Positions 43,140 through 49,923 of a stretch of DNA of 64,000 nt are shown here, one piece after another. Position 1 is the stretch's first letter. Each line of letters opens with the position of its first letter. The notes beneath the pieces were generated by a model. It searched no databases. It was not told the DNA's origin and was given only the letters and a program-made list of their open reading frames with translations. This stretch comes from Streptomyces sp. NBC_01268. GTDB taxonomy: Bacteria > Actinomycetota > Actinomycetes > Streptomycetales > Streptomycetaceae. The stretch lies in NCBI RefSeq assembly GCF_036240795.1, contig NZ_CP108454.1, positions 7,252,001 to 7,316,000 on the forward strand, in the 5' to 3' direction. The position numbers and the translations under genes are program-made.

Positions 43140-44072
43140 TCAGCGCGGGTCCGTGAGCAACTCCGCGAACCGGTCCGCGAGGACCATCAGACCGTCGAGC
43201 TCCGGCCCGCCGCGCGCCCTCCGCAGGCCGTGCCTGCGCCCCCAGAACGCCGTCTGCACCACCTGCAACTGCGCCCAGCGCCGCACCCGGTCGCGATCGA
43301 GCCCGGCGGCCTCCGCGTACCCGGCCAGGACCCGGAAGGCGGCGGCGCGCGGGTCGTCCGCGGCCGCGAGGCGCGGGGCGTGCGTCTTCAGGAACGTGCC
43401 GCCGTCGTAGGCGGGATCCCCCGCGTACCCCTTGGGGTCGACCGCGAGCCACGGCTCGCGCTCCGCCCGCAGGACGTTCCCCGCGTGCAGGTCGCCGTGG
43501 ACGAGGGTGTCCGGCTGGACCCGTCCCAGCTCCCGTACGGTGGCCAGGGCGGCGTCCACGGCCCGGCGCGGCATCGTGTGGGCCAGCTCGCCGGCGTCCC
43601 GCCGCAGCTGCTCCTCCCAGGCGTCCGCCCGCTCGCTCAGCCGGGGCAGTCCGGGCGGCGCGGGCACGGCGAGCCGGCGCCCGAGCCCGCCCGCGAACCG
43701 TGCCACCTCGTCACCGTCCGGGAGCGCGGCCAGAGTCGACGTCCCGGCCCGCTCCAGGAGCATCGCGAACCGCTCGTCGTCCCGCGCGTACAGCCGGACC
43801 GCCCCCCGGCCGCCCCACACGGCGAAGGCGTCCGGCTCGTGCACGTTGCCCGGGTGCGGGAAGGACACCTTGAGCACGGCCGGCTCCCCGGAACGGCGCC
43901 GTACGGGCACGATCACGCCGACGCCCCCGTGCAGCACCGCGCCGTCCGGGACGCAGTCCCAGTGCGCCAGCAAGTCGGCGACCAGCAGCGGCAGCCGGTC
44001 CGTCCACGCCGCGCCCGGCCCGCCCTCGCGGGCGACGGTGCTCCGCACGAACTCCTCGGGAACCACGATCAT
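43140..44072 (-). CDS. Aminoglycoside phosphotransferase family protein, APH(6)-like
   Basis: A 310-residue protein of the streptomycin-6-kinase family. The ATP-binding Lys68 is in AVLKVSFP; the catalytic loop is HGDLHAGN (192-199) and the metal-binding Asp lies in AVDPKGYAGDPAYD, a signature of APH(6) enzymes. These phosphorylate streptomycin or, more often in Streptomyces, an unknown small hydroxyl substrate. It stands alone; no streptomycin biosynthetic genes are in the window, so a resistance role is not shown. Confidence 0.85.
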   Translation of the reverse strand: MIVVPEEFVRSTVAREGGPGAAWTDRLPLLVADLLAHWDCVPDGAVLHGGVGVIVPVRRRSGEPAVLKVSFPHPGNVHEPDAFAVWGGRGAVRLYARDDERFAMLLERAGTSTLAALPDGDEVARFAGGLGRRLAVPAPPGLPRLSERADAWEEQLRRDAGELAHTMPRRAVDAALATVRELGRVQPDTLVHGDLHAGNVLRAEREPWLAVDPKGYAGDPAYDGGTFLKTHAPRLAAADDPRAAAFRVLAGYAEAAGLDRDRVRRWAQLQVVQTAFWGRRHGLRRARGGPELDGLMVLADRFAELLTDPR

Positions 44073-44178
44073 TCCGGCACCCTACGCGCGAGAACGCGGG
44101 GGACCGGCCTTGCACCCGTACCGGAGCCATGATCGGATGTGCCTTCTTTCGGACGATCATGACACTTGGGGGCAGTGA

Positions 44179-45540
44179 ATGACCGGAAACAACGGGCACA
44201 TGGACAGACGTTCCGTCATGCGCGGCGTGGCGACCATGGGCGTCGGCGCCGCCGCCGGGGCCGTGACGATGGGCGGCACCCCGGCGTACGCCGCCGGTGC
44301 GGGCGACGACCCGTACAGCGTCGACGTCATCAGCAAGGGCGCCGACCCGACCGGCGCCACGCCCAGCGACGCCGCCTTCCGCGCGGCCGCCGCCGAGGTG
44401 CTCGCCTCGTTCCAGCCCGGCGCGATCTCGGGGGCGATCCCCAAGAAGGTGCTGGTGATCCCGCCCGGCAACTACCTGCTGACCCAGCCCGACTCGCTGT
44501 TGCCCGGCATCGACGGCAAGGGCAACGGCGGCATCGTCGACGGCCTGTCGATCACCGGGTACGGCAAGCGGCTCTCCCGGATCGTGTACGCGCCCACCAC
44601 CGACGACACCACCCTGTGGACCAACTACCGGCGCTACAAGAACATCCGGATCTCCGGGCTCACCTTCACCAGCAACAACCCCACCTCCAGCTTCTGCTAC
44701 GCCTACTCCACCGACGGCGGCTACGGCGTGCAGGACACCTGGTACACGGACGTGGAGTGGCGCGGCAGCTGGAAGCGCGGCATCGGGCTCGACGGACCCG
44801 TCGACTCGCCCGACCACACGCTGCCCGAGTCCGACCTCAACAGCGAGATGGGCTGGGACCACTGCCAGATCGGCGGCAGCTACTCCGAGGCCTTCCTGGT
44901 CATGGGGATGAAGCCGACGGCCACGCAGCAGGACCAGTTCCTCAACTTCTGGTTCCGCGAGTGCAAGGTCGAGTTCAAGTCCGGGGTGTTCGTGAAGAAC
45001 AACCGCGGCGGCTCGATGAACTTCATCGGCGGCTCCTACATCCTCACCGACGGCGCCGCGGCCGGCACCTTCTTCCAGCTCGGCTCCGAGGCCACCACCC
45101 GCGCCGACTCCGTCGCGCGCCTGTACGTCCAGGGCGTCCGCTTCGAGCTGCACAACGCCAACCAGAAGGTCATCGACTCCCGCTGGCACAAGGGCACCAT
45201 CACCTTCGTGTCCTGTGACGACACGGCCGTCAGCCACCAGTCGTGGACGGACGGGGCCGTGGCGCACACCTACGCCTTCAACGCCATCGGGAACAGCGGC
45301 CCCATGGTCCGCTACACCGACTGCGCCCTGATGGGCTCCCACCAGGTGGCGACCGGGAGCACGCCGACCACCGCGGGCAAGGTGCTCTACGACGGCTGCC
45401 GCTTCATCGACATGACCAAGGCGATCGGCAACGACGACACCAGCTTCCTCCGCTGGACCGGAACGGCGGCGCCCCGCCACGAGATCCGCGACTGTCTCGT
45501 CGGCGCCGGCTACACGGCCGACGTGAAGTACCCCGCCTGA
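44179..45540 (+). CDS. Tat-exported right-handed beta-helix protein (pectate-lyase-like fold)
   Basis: A 453-residue protein. A twin-arginine signal (DRRSVMRGVATMGVGAAAGA) with cleavage near AYA at ~38 directs export. The mature part has the N-terminal cap VISKGADPTGATPSDAAF and repeated short beta-strand turns (IRISGLTFTSNN, VARLYVQGVRF, HEIRDCLVG) of a right-handed beta-helix, as in polygalacturonases and phage tailspikes. Catalytic residues of a known lyase or hydrolase could not be assigned, so the enzymatic role and sugar are open. Confidence 0.78.
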   Translation: MTGNNGHMDRRSVMRGVATMGVGAAAGAVTMGGTPAYAAGAGDDPYSVDVISKGADPTGATPSDAAFRAAAAEVLASFQPGAISGAIPKKVLVIPPGNYLLTQPDSLLPGIDGKGNGGIVDGLSITGYGKRLSRIVYAPTTDDTTLWTNYRRYKNIRISGLTFTSNNPTSSFCYAYSTDGGYGVQDTWYTDVEWRGSWKRGIGLDGPVDSPDHTLPESDLNSEMGWDHCQIGGSYSEAFLVMGMKPTATQQDQFLNFWFRECKVEFKSGVFVKNNRGGSMNFIGGSYILTDGAAAGTFFQLGSEATTRADSVARLYVQGVRFELHNANQKVIDSRWHKGTITFVSCDDTAVSHQSWTDGAVAHTYAFNAIGNSGPMVRYTDCALMGSHQVATGSTPTTAGKVLYDGCRFIDMTKAIGNDDTSFLRWTGTAAPRHEIRDCLVGAGYTADVKYPA

Positions 45541-45542
45541 CC

Positions 45543-45577
45543 CGTGGGGGCCGCGGCCGGGCGCCGCGGCCCCCACG
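45543..45577. terminator. Terminator of the beta-helix gene
   Basis: A perfect 15-bp stem CGTGGGGGCCGCGGC (45543-45557) with complement (45563-45577) and 5-nt loop, three bases after the stop. Confidence 0.75.
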
Positions 45578-45626
45578 TCGTACGCTGCCGTGCGTACCAG
45601 TGTCGGGCGGAGGGAAGATCCTGCTC

Positions 45627-46352
45627 ATGGGGCGTCAGAAGCGGTCGTACATAGCGGGATCCGTGGTGGCGGCGCTGCTCGCCGTCGCGGGTTGCACGGG
45701 CCAGGGCGGCGGCACCGCGCCCGGGGACGCCAAGGGGAGGCCCACGGCGCCCGCCCCGCGGACCCCGTCCGACAACGGCAAGGGCACCACCGAGGGCACC
45801 CTCCCCGGCGTCCCGACCGCCGCCCAGGCCCGCGCCCGGCTCGCCCGCCTGAAGGTCGCGGCCCAGGGCTCGATGACCGGCTACAGCCGTGACCGCTTCC
45901 CGCACTGGGCCGAACAGGGCGACGACTGCAACACCCGCGAGACCGTCCTCGCCCGCGACGGCCGCGACGTACGCCGCGACGCCGAGTGCCGTGCCGTCTC
46001 CGGCACGTGGACCAGCGTCTACGACGGCAGGACCTTCACCAAGGCCTCGGGCCTGGACATCGACCACACCGTGCCCCTGGCCAACGCCTGGCGCTCCGGA
46101 GCCGACGCCTGGACCCAGGAGAAGCGCAAGGCCTTCGCCAACGACCTCACCCGCCCCCAGCTCATCGCCGTCTCCGCGGTCTCCAACCGTTCCAAGGGCG
46201 ACCAGGGCCCCGACGAGTGGCAGCCGCCCGCGCGGAGCTACTGGTGCGCGTACGCCCGCTCCTGGACCGCGGTGAAGTCCTCCTACGCCCTCACGGTGAC
46301 CAAGGCGGAGAAGGCCATGCTCGGAACCATGCTGGACACCTGCCGGGGCTGA
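45627..46352 (+). CDS. HNH-family (DUF1524-like) nuclease lipoprotein
   Basis: A 241-residue protein. The lipobox LAVAGC puts a lipidated Cys at ~23 after a short hydrophobic signal, so it is membrane-anchored on the outer face. The C-terminal half has the HNH core of DUF1524/secreted nucleases: DIDHTVPLANAWRSGA, then the Asn/His-type strand PQLIAVSAVSNRSKGDQGPDEW with Lys/Trp typical of the family. It probably cuts DNA or RNA outside the cell, for nutrient scavenging or competition. AGGGAAG lies ~10 nt before the ATG. Confidence 0.82.
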   Translation: MGRQKRSYIAGSVVAALLAVAGCTGQGGGTAPGDAKGRPTAPAPRTPSDNGKGTTEGTLPGVPTAAQARARLARLKVAAQGSMTGYSRDRFPHWAEQGDDCNTRETVLARDGRDVRRDAECRAVSGTWTSVYDGRTFTKASGLDIDHTVPLANAWRSGADAWTQEKRKAFANDLTRPQLIAVSAVSNRSKGDQGPDEWQPPARSYWCAYARSWTAVKSSYALTVTKAEKAMLGTMLDTCRG

Positions 46353-46766
46353 CCCTGCGAACCGGCGGGCGGCCAGACGGCCGTCCGCGCCCCGGCCGCT
46401 CCTCGGCCGTGCGCCGGCCGCGCGTCTCAGGGGCCACCCACGCCCGGCGCAGTGCGTACGCCGGCGCCCCTCGCCGCCGTGCCGCCGTGCCGCCGTGCCG
46501 CCGTGCCGCCGTGCCGCCGTGCCGCCGTGCCGTCGGTCGGCCGGCGGCACCATGGGTCCCACTCTTCCGCCCGGGCCCCGAAACACCACCATTCCCCTCG
46601 CCCGCACCCCCACCTTTCGCGGGGGACGCGCGGCCGAATTATGGGGTCGGAGCTCCCATGTGCCCTCCGTACGGATCGCGTTGACTTGCGCATGTCGCTC
46701 GGCGCCGAACGGCAACGGAACACCAGCACAGTGCGCCTCCCGCGCACTCGACACGGAGGAGACGAC
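46353..46766. other. 414-bp intergenic region upstream of the class III lanthipeptide locus
   Basis: No gene. It holds the 8-bp tandem repeat at 46473-46528 and an AT-richer stretch (CCGAATTATGGGGTC near 46633) that is the likely promoter zone. A TTGACT hexamer at 46681-46686 has no convincing -10 at the right distance. The precursor ribosome-binding site CGGAGGAG begins at 46754. Confidence 0.5.
46473..46528 (+). repeat. 8-bp tandem repeat (GCCGCCGT) x7
   Basis: Seven perfect head-to-tail copies of GCCGCCGT at 46473-46528. Eight is not a multiple of three, and the repeat lies about 240 bp upstream of the first lanthipeptide precursor gene. Such a simple repeat is prone to slippage. Confidence 0.9.
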
Positions 46767-46877
46767 ATGAGCGTCCTCAAGCTCCAGAACCTGCAGCCCC
46801 GCACCACCGCCAGCAAGGCCGTCTCCGTGAGCCTCACCAGCTCCGGCTCGGACTGCTGCAAGAACGACCCGCAGTAA
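46767..46877 (+). CDS. lanA1: Class III lanthipeptide precursor 1
   Basis: A 36-residue peptide. The leader starts MSVLKLQNLQPR and has the class III recognition motif LxLQ. The core holds SLTSSGSDCC followed by KNDPQ; SxxSxxxC (Ser22, Ser25, Cys29) is the labionin-forming pattern, with an adjacent second Cys30 also available. GGAGGAG lies about 6 nt upstream. It shares its ribosome-binding site, leader and 3' flank with the second precursor, showing a tandem duplication. LanKC and an exporter follow. I do not recognise this core as a named peptide. Confidence 0.88.
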   Translation: MSVLKLQNLQPRTTASKAVSVSLTSSGSDCCKNDPQ

Positions 46878-46892
46878 TCACCCGAACGACCG

Positions 46893-46937
46893 CCACGGTC
46901 CGGGTGGGGACGCCCCACGCCCCCACCCGGACCGTGG
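46893..46937 (+). terminator. Attenuator-like hairpin after precursor 1
   Basis: A perfect 17-bp stem CCACGGTCCGGGTGGGG (46893-46909) with its complement (46921-46937) and 11-nt loop, between the two precursor genes. Confidence 0.7.
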
Positions 46938-46989
46938 CGCAGCCGCCCCGCCGCTGCCGTCGGCGGCGGCACCTCACGGAGGAGACGAC

Positions 46990-47100
46990 ATGAGCGTCCT
47001 CAAGCTCCAGAACCTGCAGCCCCGCACCGTCATCGGCAGGGTCGTCGGCGGGAGCTACACCAGCTCCGCCTCGGACTGCTGCAACCGGGACCCTCAGTAA
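46990..47100 (+). CDS. lanA2: Class III lanthipeptide precursor 2
   Basis: A 36-residue paralogue with an identical first 12 residues and an identical ribosome-binding region to lanA1. Its core is SYTSSASDCC followed by NRDPQ, again SxxSxxxC with a Cys pair at 29-30. Positions 13-21 differ most (TVIGRVVGG instead of TTASKAVSV). Keeping the Ser/Cys skeleton while the rest diverges suggests both are substrates of the same LanKC and may make a two-component or mixed product. Confidence 0.88.
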   Translation: MSVLKLQNLQPRTVIGRVVGGSYTSSASDCCNRDPQ

Positions 47101-47116
47101 TCACCTGCACGGCCGG

Positions 47117-47159
47117 CACGGTCGGGGTGGGGGCGACCCGCGCCCCCACCCGGACCGTG
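47117..47159 (+). terminator. Attenuator-like hairpin after precursor 2
   Basis: A 19-bp stem with one mismatch (CACGGTCGGGGTGGGGGCG at 47117-47135, partner at 47141-47159), homologous to the hairpin after precursor 1. It lies before lanKC, so readthrough would set the enzyme-to-peptide ratio. Confidence 0.7.
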
Positions 47160-47214
47160 GCGCACTCGCCCTGCCGCTGCCGTCGGCGGCACCTCGACGA
47201 CCACAGAGGCTGAC

Positions 47215-49923
47215 ATGCGCGACCAACGATGGGTCCACCGGTTCCTCTTCGCCTGGAACGACACCCTGTTCTTCGATCCGCTCGACGTGTACTACAAGCC
47301 GAGGAAGGACCACTTCCTGGCCGACCTCGACGAGCGCACGCGGGCGCGTTTCGTCCGCAGCGGCATCTGGTGGAGCCATCGGCACAACCCCGACCTCCCG
47401 AAGCAGGGATGGAAGATCCACGTGTCCTCCAACCACCGTCAGGTGAGGGAGATCGCGGCCACGGTGATCGGCCATCTGGTCGGCAGGGAGATCGACTTCA
47501 AGATCGCGCTCGACCTCAACGTCTTCGAGATGCTCAACTCCAAGGCGATGTCCAGGGGGAGCGGCGGCAAGCTGCTCACCGTCTACCCGCGCGACGAGGA
47601 CGAGTTCAGGACGTGCCTCGCCGACCTGGCCCGCCTGCTGGAGGGGGCCGAGGGCGCGTACGTGCTGTCCGATGTGCGCTATCGCGACAGCAAGGCGCTG
47701 TACTTCCGGTACGGCCAGCTCCTCTCCACCCACACCGTCGACATCCTGGGCCGCAAGATCCCGCACATCCTGGGACCCGACGGGAAGCCCGAGACGGACG
47801 GCCGGCGGCCGGGGGACACCCACCCCTGGTGGGTGCCGTGGCCGTTCGCCGACTGGAAGCCCGCCGAGGAGGCCGAGGGGGAGGGCCTTCTCGGCGGCCG
47901 CTTCCGAGTGACCGGCGCCCTCCAGTTCTCCAACAGCGGTGGTGTGTACACGGCCGAGGACACCCTGGACGGCGACCGGCAGGTCGTCCTCAAGGAGGCC
48001 CGGCCGCACACCAACCTCAACCCGCGCCTCGACTACGACGCCGTCGACGTCCTCGGCCGCGAGTGGATGTTCCTCAACCGGCTGGCCGACGTCGAGGCCT
48101 ACCCGGACCCGATCGCCCGCTTCCGGCACTGGGAACACCACTACATCGCCGAGGAGTTCATCGACCGCACCGACATCCGCTCGGTGCTGCTCGAACACAA
48201 CCCGCTCGCCCGCCCCGGCTTCGCGGCCGAGCGCTCACGGGAGTTCCTGCGGATCTTCATCACCGTCTTCCGCGGCCTCGCCCGCGCGATCGACGCCGCC
48301 CACCAGCACGGCGTCGTCCTGGGCGACTTCACCCCCGCCAACCTGCTCATCGACCCCGAGACGTACGACGTGACCATCGTCGACCTGGAGGCCTGCCGCC
48401 TCGTCGACGGCTCCGGCGCCACGGGCGAGACCGGCGACGGGGGCCTCACCCGGCCCGTCGAGCTCTACACCCCCGGCTTCAGCCTCTCCCGGGGCGGCTT
48501 CAAGCCCGCAGGCATCGAGGGCGACCTCTACTCCCTGGCCTCCACCATGGCGTACTTCGTCTTCCCCATCGCCGCCATGTCCTACCTGCGCGAGGACGTC
48601 CTCGACACGTACCACGTCTTCTTCGACGGCCTGGGCTGGCCCGAGCAGGTCCACCGGCTGGTCACCGACCTCGCCGCCACCCGGATCGGCCTCGCCGACG
48701 TCGTGGAGGTCCTCGACGCACAGGAGGCCGAGCTGCTCGCCCAGGTCAGGACCGAGCGGCCGCGCCCCGAGATCGAGGCGACCGGACTGCGGGCCACGGA
48801 GGCCGGCGTCGCCGCCTTCGTCGAGGCCGCCGCCGACACCGACCGCGCCACCCTCTTCCCCGTCGACCCGTTCGCACACGTCACCAACCCGCTCAGCCTC
48901 GGCTTCGGCGCGAGCGGCGTGCTCTGGTCCCTGCAGGCCTCCGGCGTCCCCGTACGCCCCGAATGGCACGACTGGCTGCGCCAGCAGCTCACCCGGATCG
49001 ACCTGGAGGCCTACCCGGACGGCCTGATGAGCGGCCTCGCCGGCATCGCCTGGGCCGCCGAGTCGCTCGGCATGCGCCGCCAGGCCAGGGAACTCCTCGG
49101 CCACGCCAACCGGCGCGCCCTGGAGACCGCGGACCACACCTTCTACTACGGCCTGTCCGGCATCGGCATGACCAACCTGCGCTTCTACGTGCGCGGCGGC
49201 GACCCCCGCGACCTCGCCGCGGCGAAGGACTGCGCCCGGGTGCTCCTCGACACCGTCCACCGGGACGGCCGGCACGCCTACTGGCTCAACGACTTCTCGG
49301 AGGAGGGCCCGCTGACCGGGCTCGGCTTCGGCCAGGCCGGCGTGGCCATGTTCCTCCTGCGCATGCACCAGGTCACCGGCGAAGAGCACTACCGCGACCT
49401 CGGCCGCGACGCCCTCGCCTGGGAGATGGCCCACGCCAAACCCCTGGACGACACCGACCTGATCATGTTCGAGCACGAAGGGACCATGGAGCCCTACATC
49501 GAGGTGGGCTCCGCGGGCGTGGCGCAGGTGCTGCTGCGCTACGGCGACCTCGACTCGGCGCGGACCGTGCTGCGCGCCCTCGACGTCGGCCACTCCGTGC
49601 TCCCCGGCTACTCCTTCGGCATGAGCGGCATCGCCGACGCCCTCCTGGACGCCGCCGAGATCACCGGCGACGCCTCCTACCGGGAGACCGCCCTGCGCCA
49701 GCTCGACTTCCTCCGCAAGGTGTTCCTCTTCGAGCCCGCCGCCCACTTCGAGGTCCCGAGCCGCGCCGGCGTCACCCCGCTCGGCGTCCCCGGCGAAGGT
49801 CTGCTGCGCTGCTCCACCGACTACCTCACCGGCTCCGCCGGCGTGCTGCGGGTGCTGCACCGCGCCAACCACGGCGGCATGGCCGACTTCCTCCTCGACG
49901 AGCTCGACGGGACGGAACGGTGA
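47215..49923 (+). CDS. lanKC: Class III lanthipeptide synthetase LanKC
   Basis: A 902-residue trifunctional enzyme. Lyase domain ~1-215: GWKIHVSS (Lys67, His69) and GSGGKLLTVYP (Lys119). Kinase domain ~225-520: VVLKEARPH (Lys260), LGDFTPANLL near 368-378 and VDLEA. Cyclase-like domain ~560-902 keeps the barrel repeats (FYYGLSGIGM, LTGLGFGQAGVAMF, GYSFGMSGIADALL) but lacks the zinc-binding Cys and Cys-His of LanC, the definition of class III. It should phosphorylate and dehydrate Ser22/Ser25 and help form lanthionine or labionin. Its stop overlaps the exporter GTG. The length equals that of the LanL at 16844 by coincidence of family size. Confidence 0.92.
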   Translation: MRDQRWVHRFLFAWNDTLFFDPLDVYYKPRKDHFLADLDERTRARFVRSGIWWSHRHNPDLPKQGWKIHVSSNHRQVREIAATVIGHLVGREIDFKIALDLNVFEMLNSKAMSRGSGGKLLTVYPRDEDEFRTCLADLARLLEGAEGAYVLSDVRYRDSKALYFRYGQLLSTHTVDILGRKIPHILGPDGKPETDGRRPGDTHPWWVPWPFADWKPAEEAEGEGLLGGRFRVTGALQFSNSGGVYTAEDTLDGDRQVVLKEARPHTNLNPRLDYDAVDVLGREWMFLNRLADVEAYPDPIARFRHWEHHYIAEEFIDRTDIRSVLLEHNPLARPGFAAERSREFLRIFITVFRGLARAIDAAHQHGVVLGDFTPANLLIDPETYDVTIVDLEACRLVDGSGATGETGDGGLTRPVELYTPGFSLSRGGFKPAGIEGDLYSLASTMAYFVFPIAAMSYLREDVLDTYHVFFDGLGWPEQVHRLVTDLAATRIGLADVVEVLDAQEAELLAQVRTERPRPEIEATGLRATEAGVAAFVEAAADTDRATLFPVDPFAHVTNPLSLGFGASGVLWSLQASGVPVRPEWHDWLRQQLTRIDLEAYPDGLMSGLAGIAWAAESLGMRRQARELLGHANRRALETADHTFYYGLSGIGMTNLRFYVRGGDPRDLAAAKDCARVLLDTVHRDGRHAYWLNDFSEEGPLTGLGFGQAGVAMFLLRMHQVTGEEHYRDLGRDALAWEMAHAKPLDDTDLIMFEHEGTMEPYIEVGSAGVAQVLLRYGDLDSARTVLRALDVGHSVLPGYSFGMSGIADALLDAAEITGDASYRETALRQLDFLRKVFLFEPAAHFEVPSRAGVTPLGVPGEGLLRCSTDYLTGSAGVLRVLHRANHGGMADFLLDELDGTER

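Larger units (their letters stand above)
46754..47195 (+). repeat. ~223-bp tandem duplication containing both precursor genes
   Basis: Unit 1 (about 46754-46976) and unit 2 (about 46977-47195) share, in order, CGGAGGAGACGACATGAGCG, the leader codons, the GGACTGCTGCAA core block, the TAATCACC stop context, the GTGG-rich hairpin and a GCCGCTGCCGTCGGCGGC tail before ACCTC. Divergence is concentrated between leader and Cys block. Confidence 0.8.

Noticed and set aside
43140..44072. Streptomycin resistance as part of a biosynthetic cluster
   Set aside because: Only the APH(6)-like gene is present; no other streptomycin genes lie nearby.
46473..46528. CRISPR array
   Set aside because: Unit is only 8 bp with no spacers; simple tandem repeat. 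No cas genes.
47229..49919. Upstream part of a 1438-residue plus-strand frame
   Set aside because: Out-of-frame shadow of lanKC. Only the section from the GTG at 49920 has ABC-exporter motifs.
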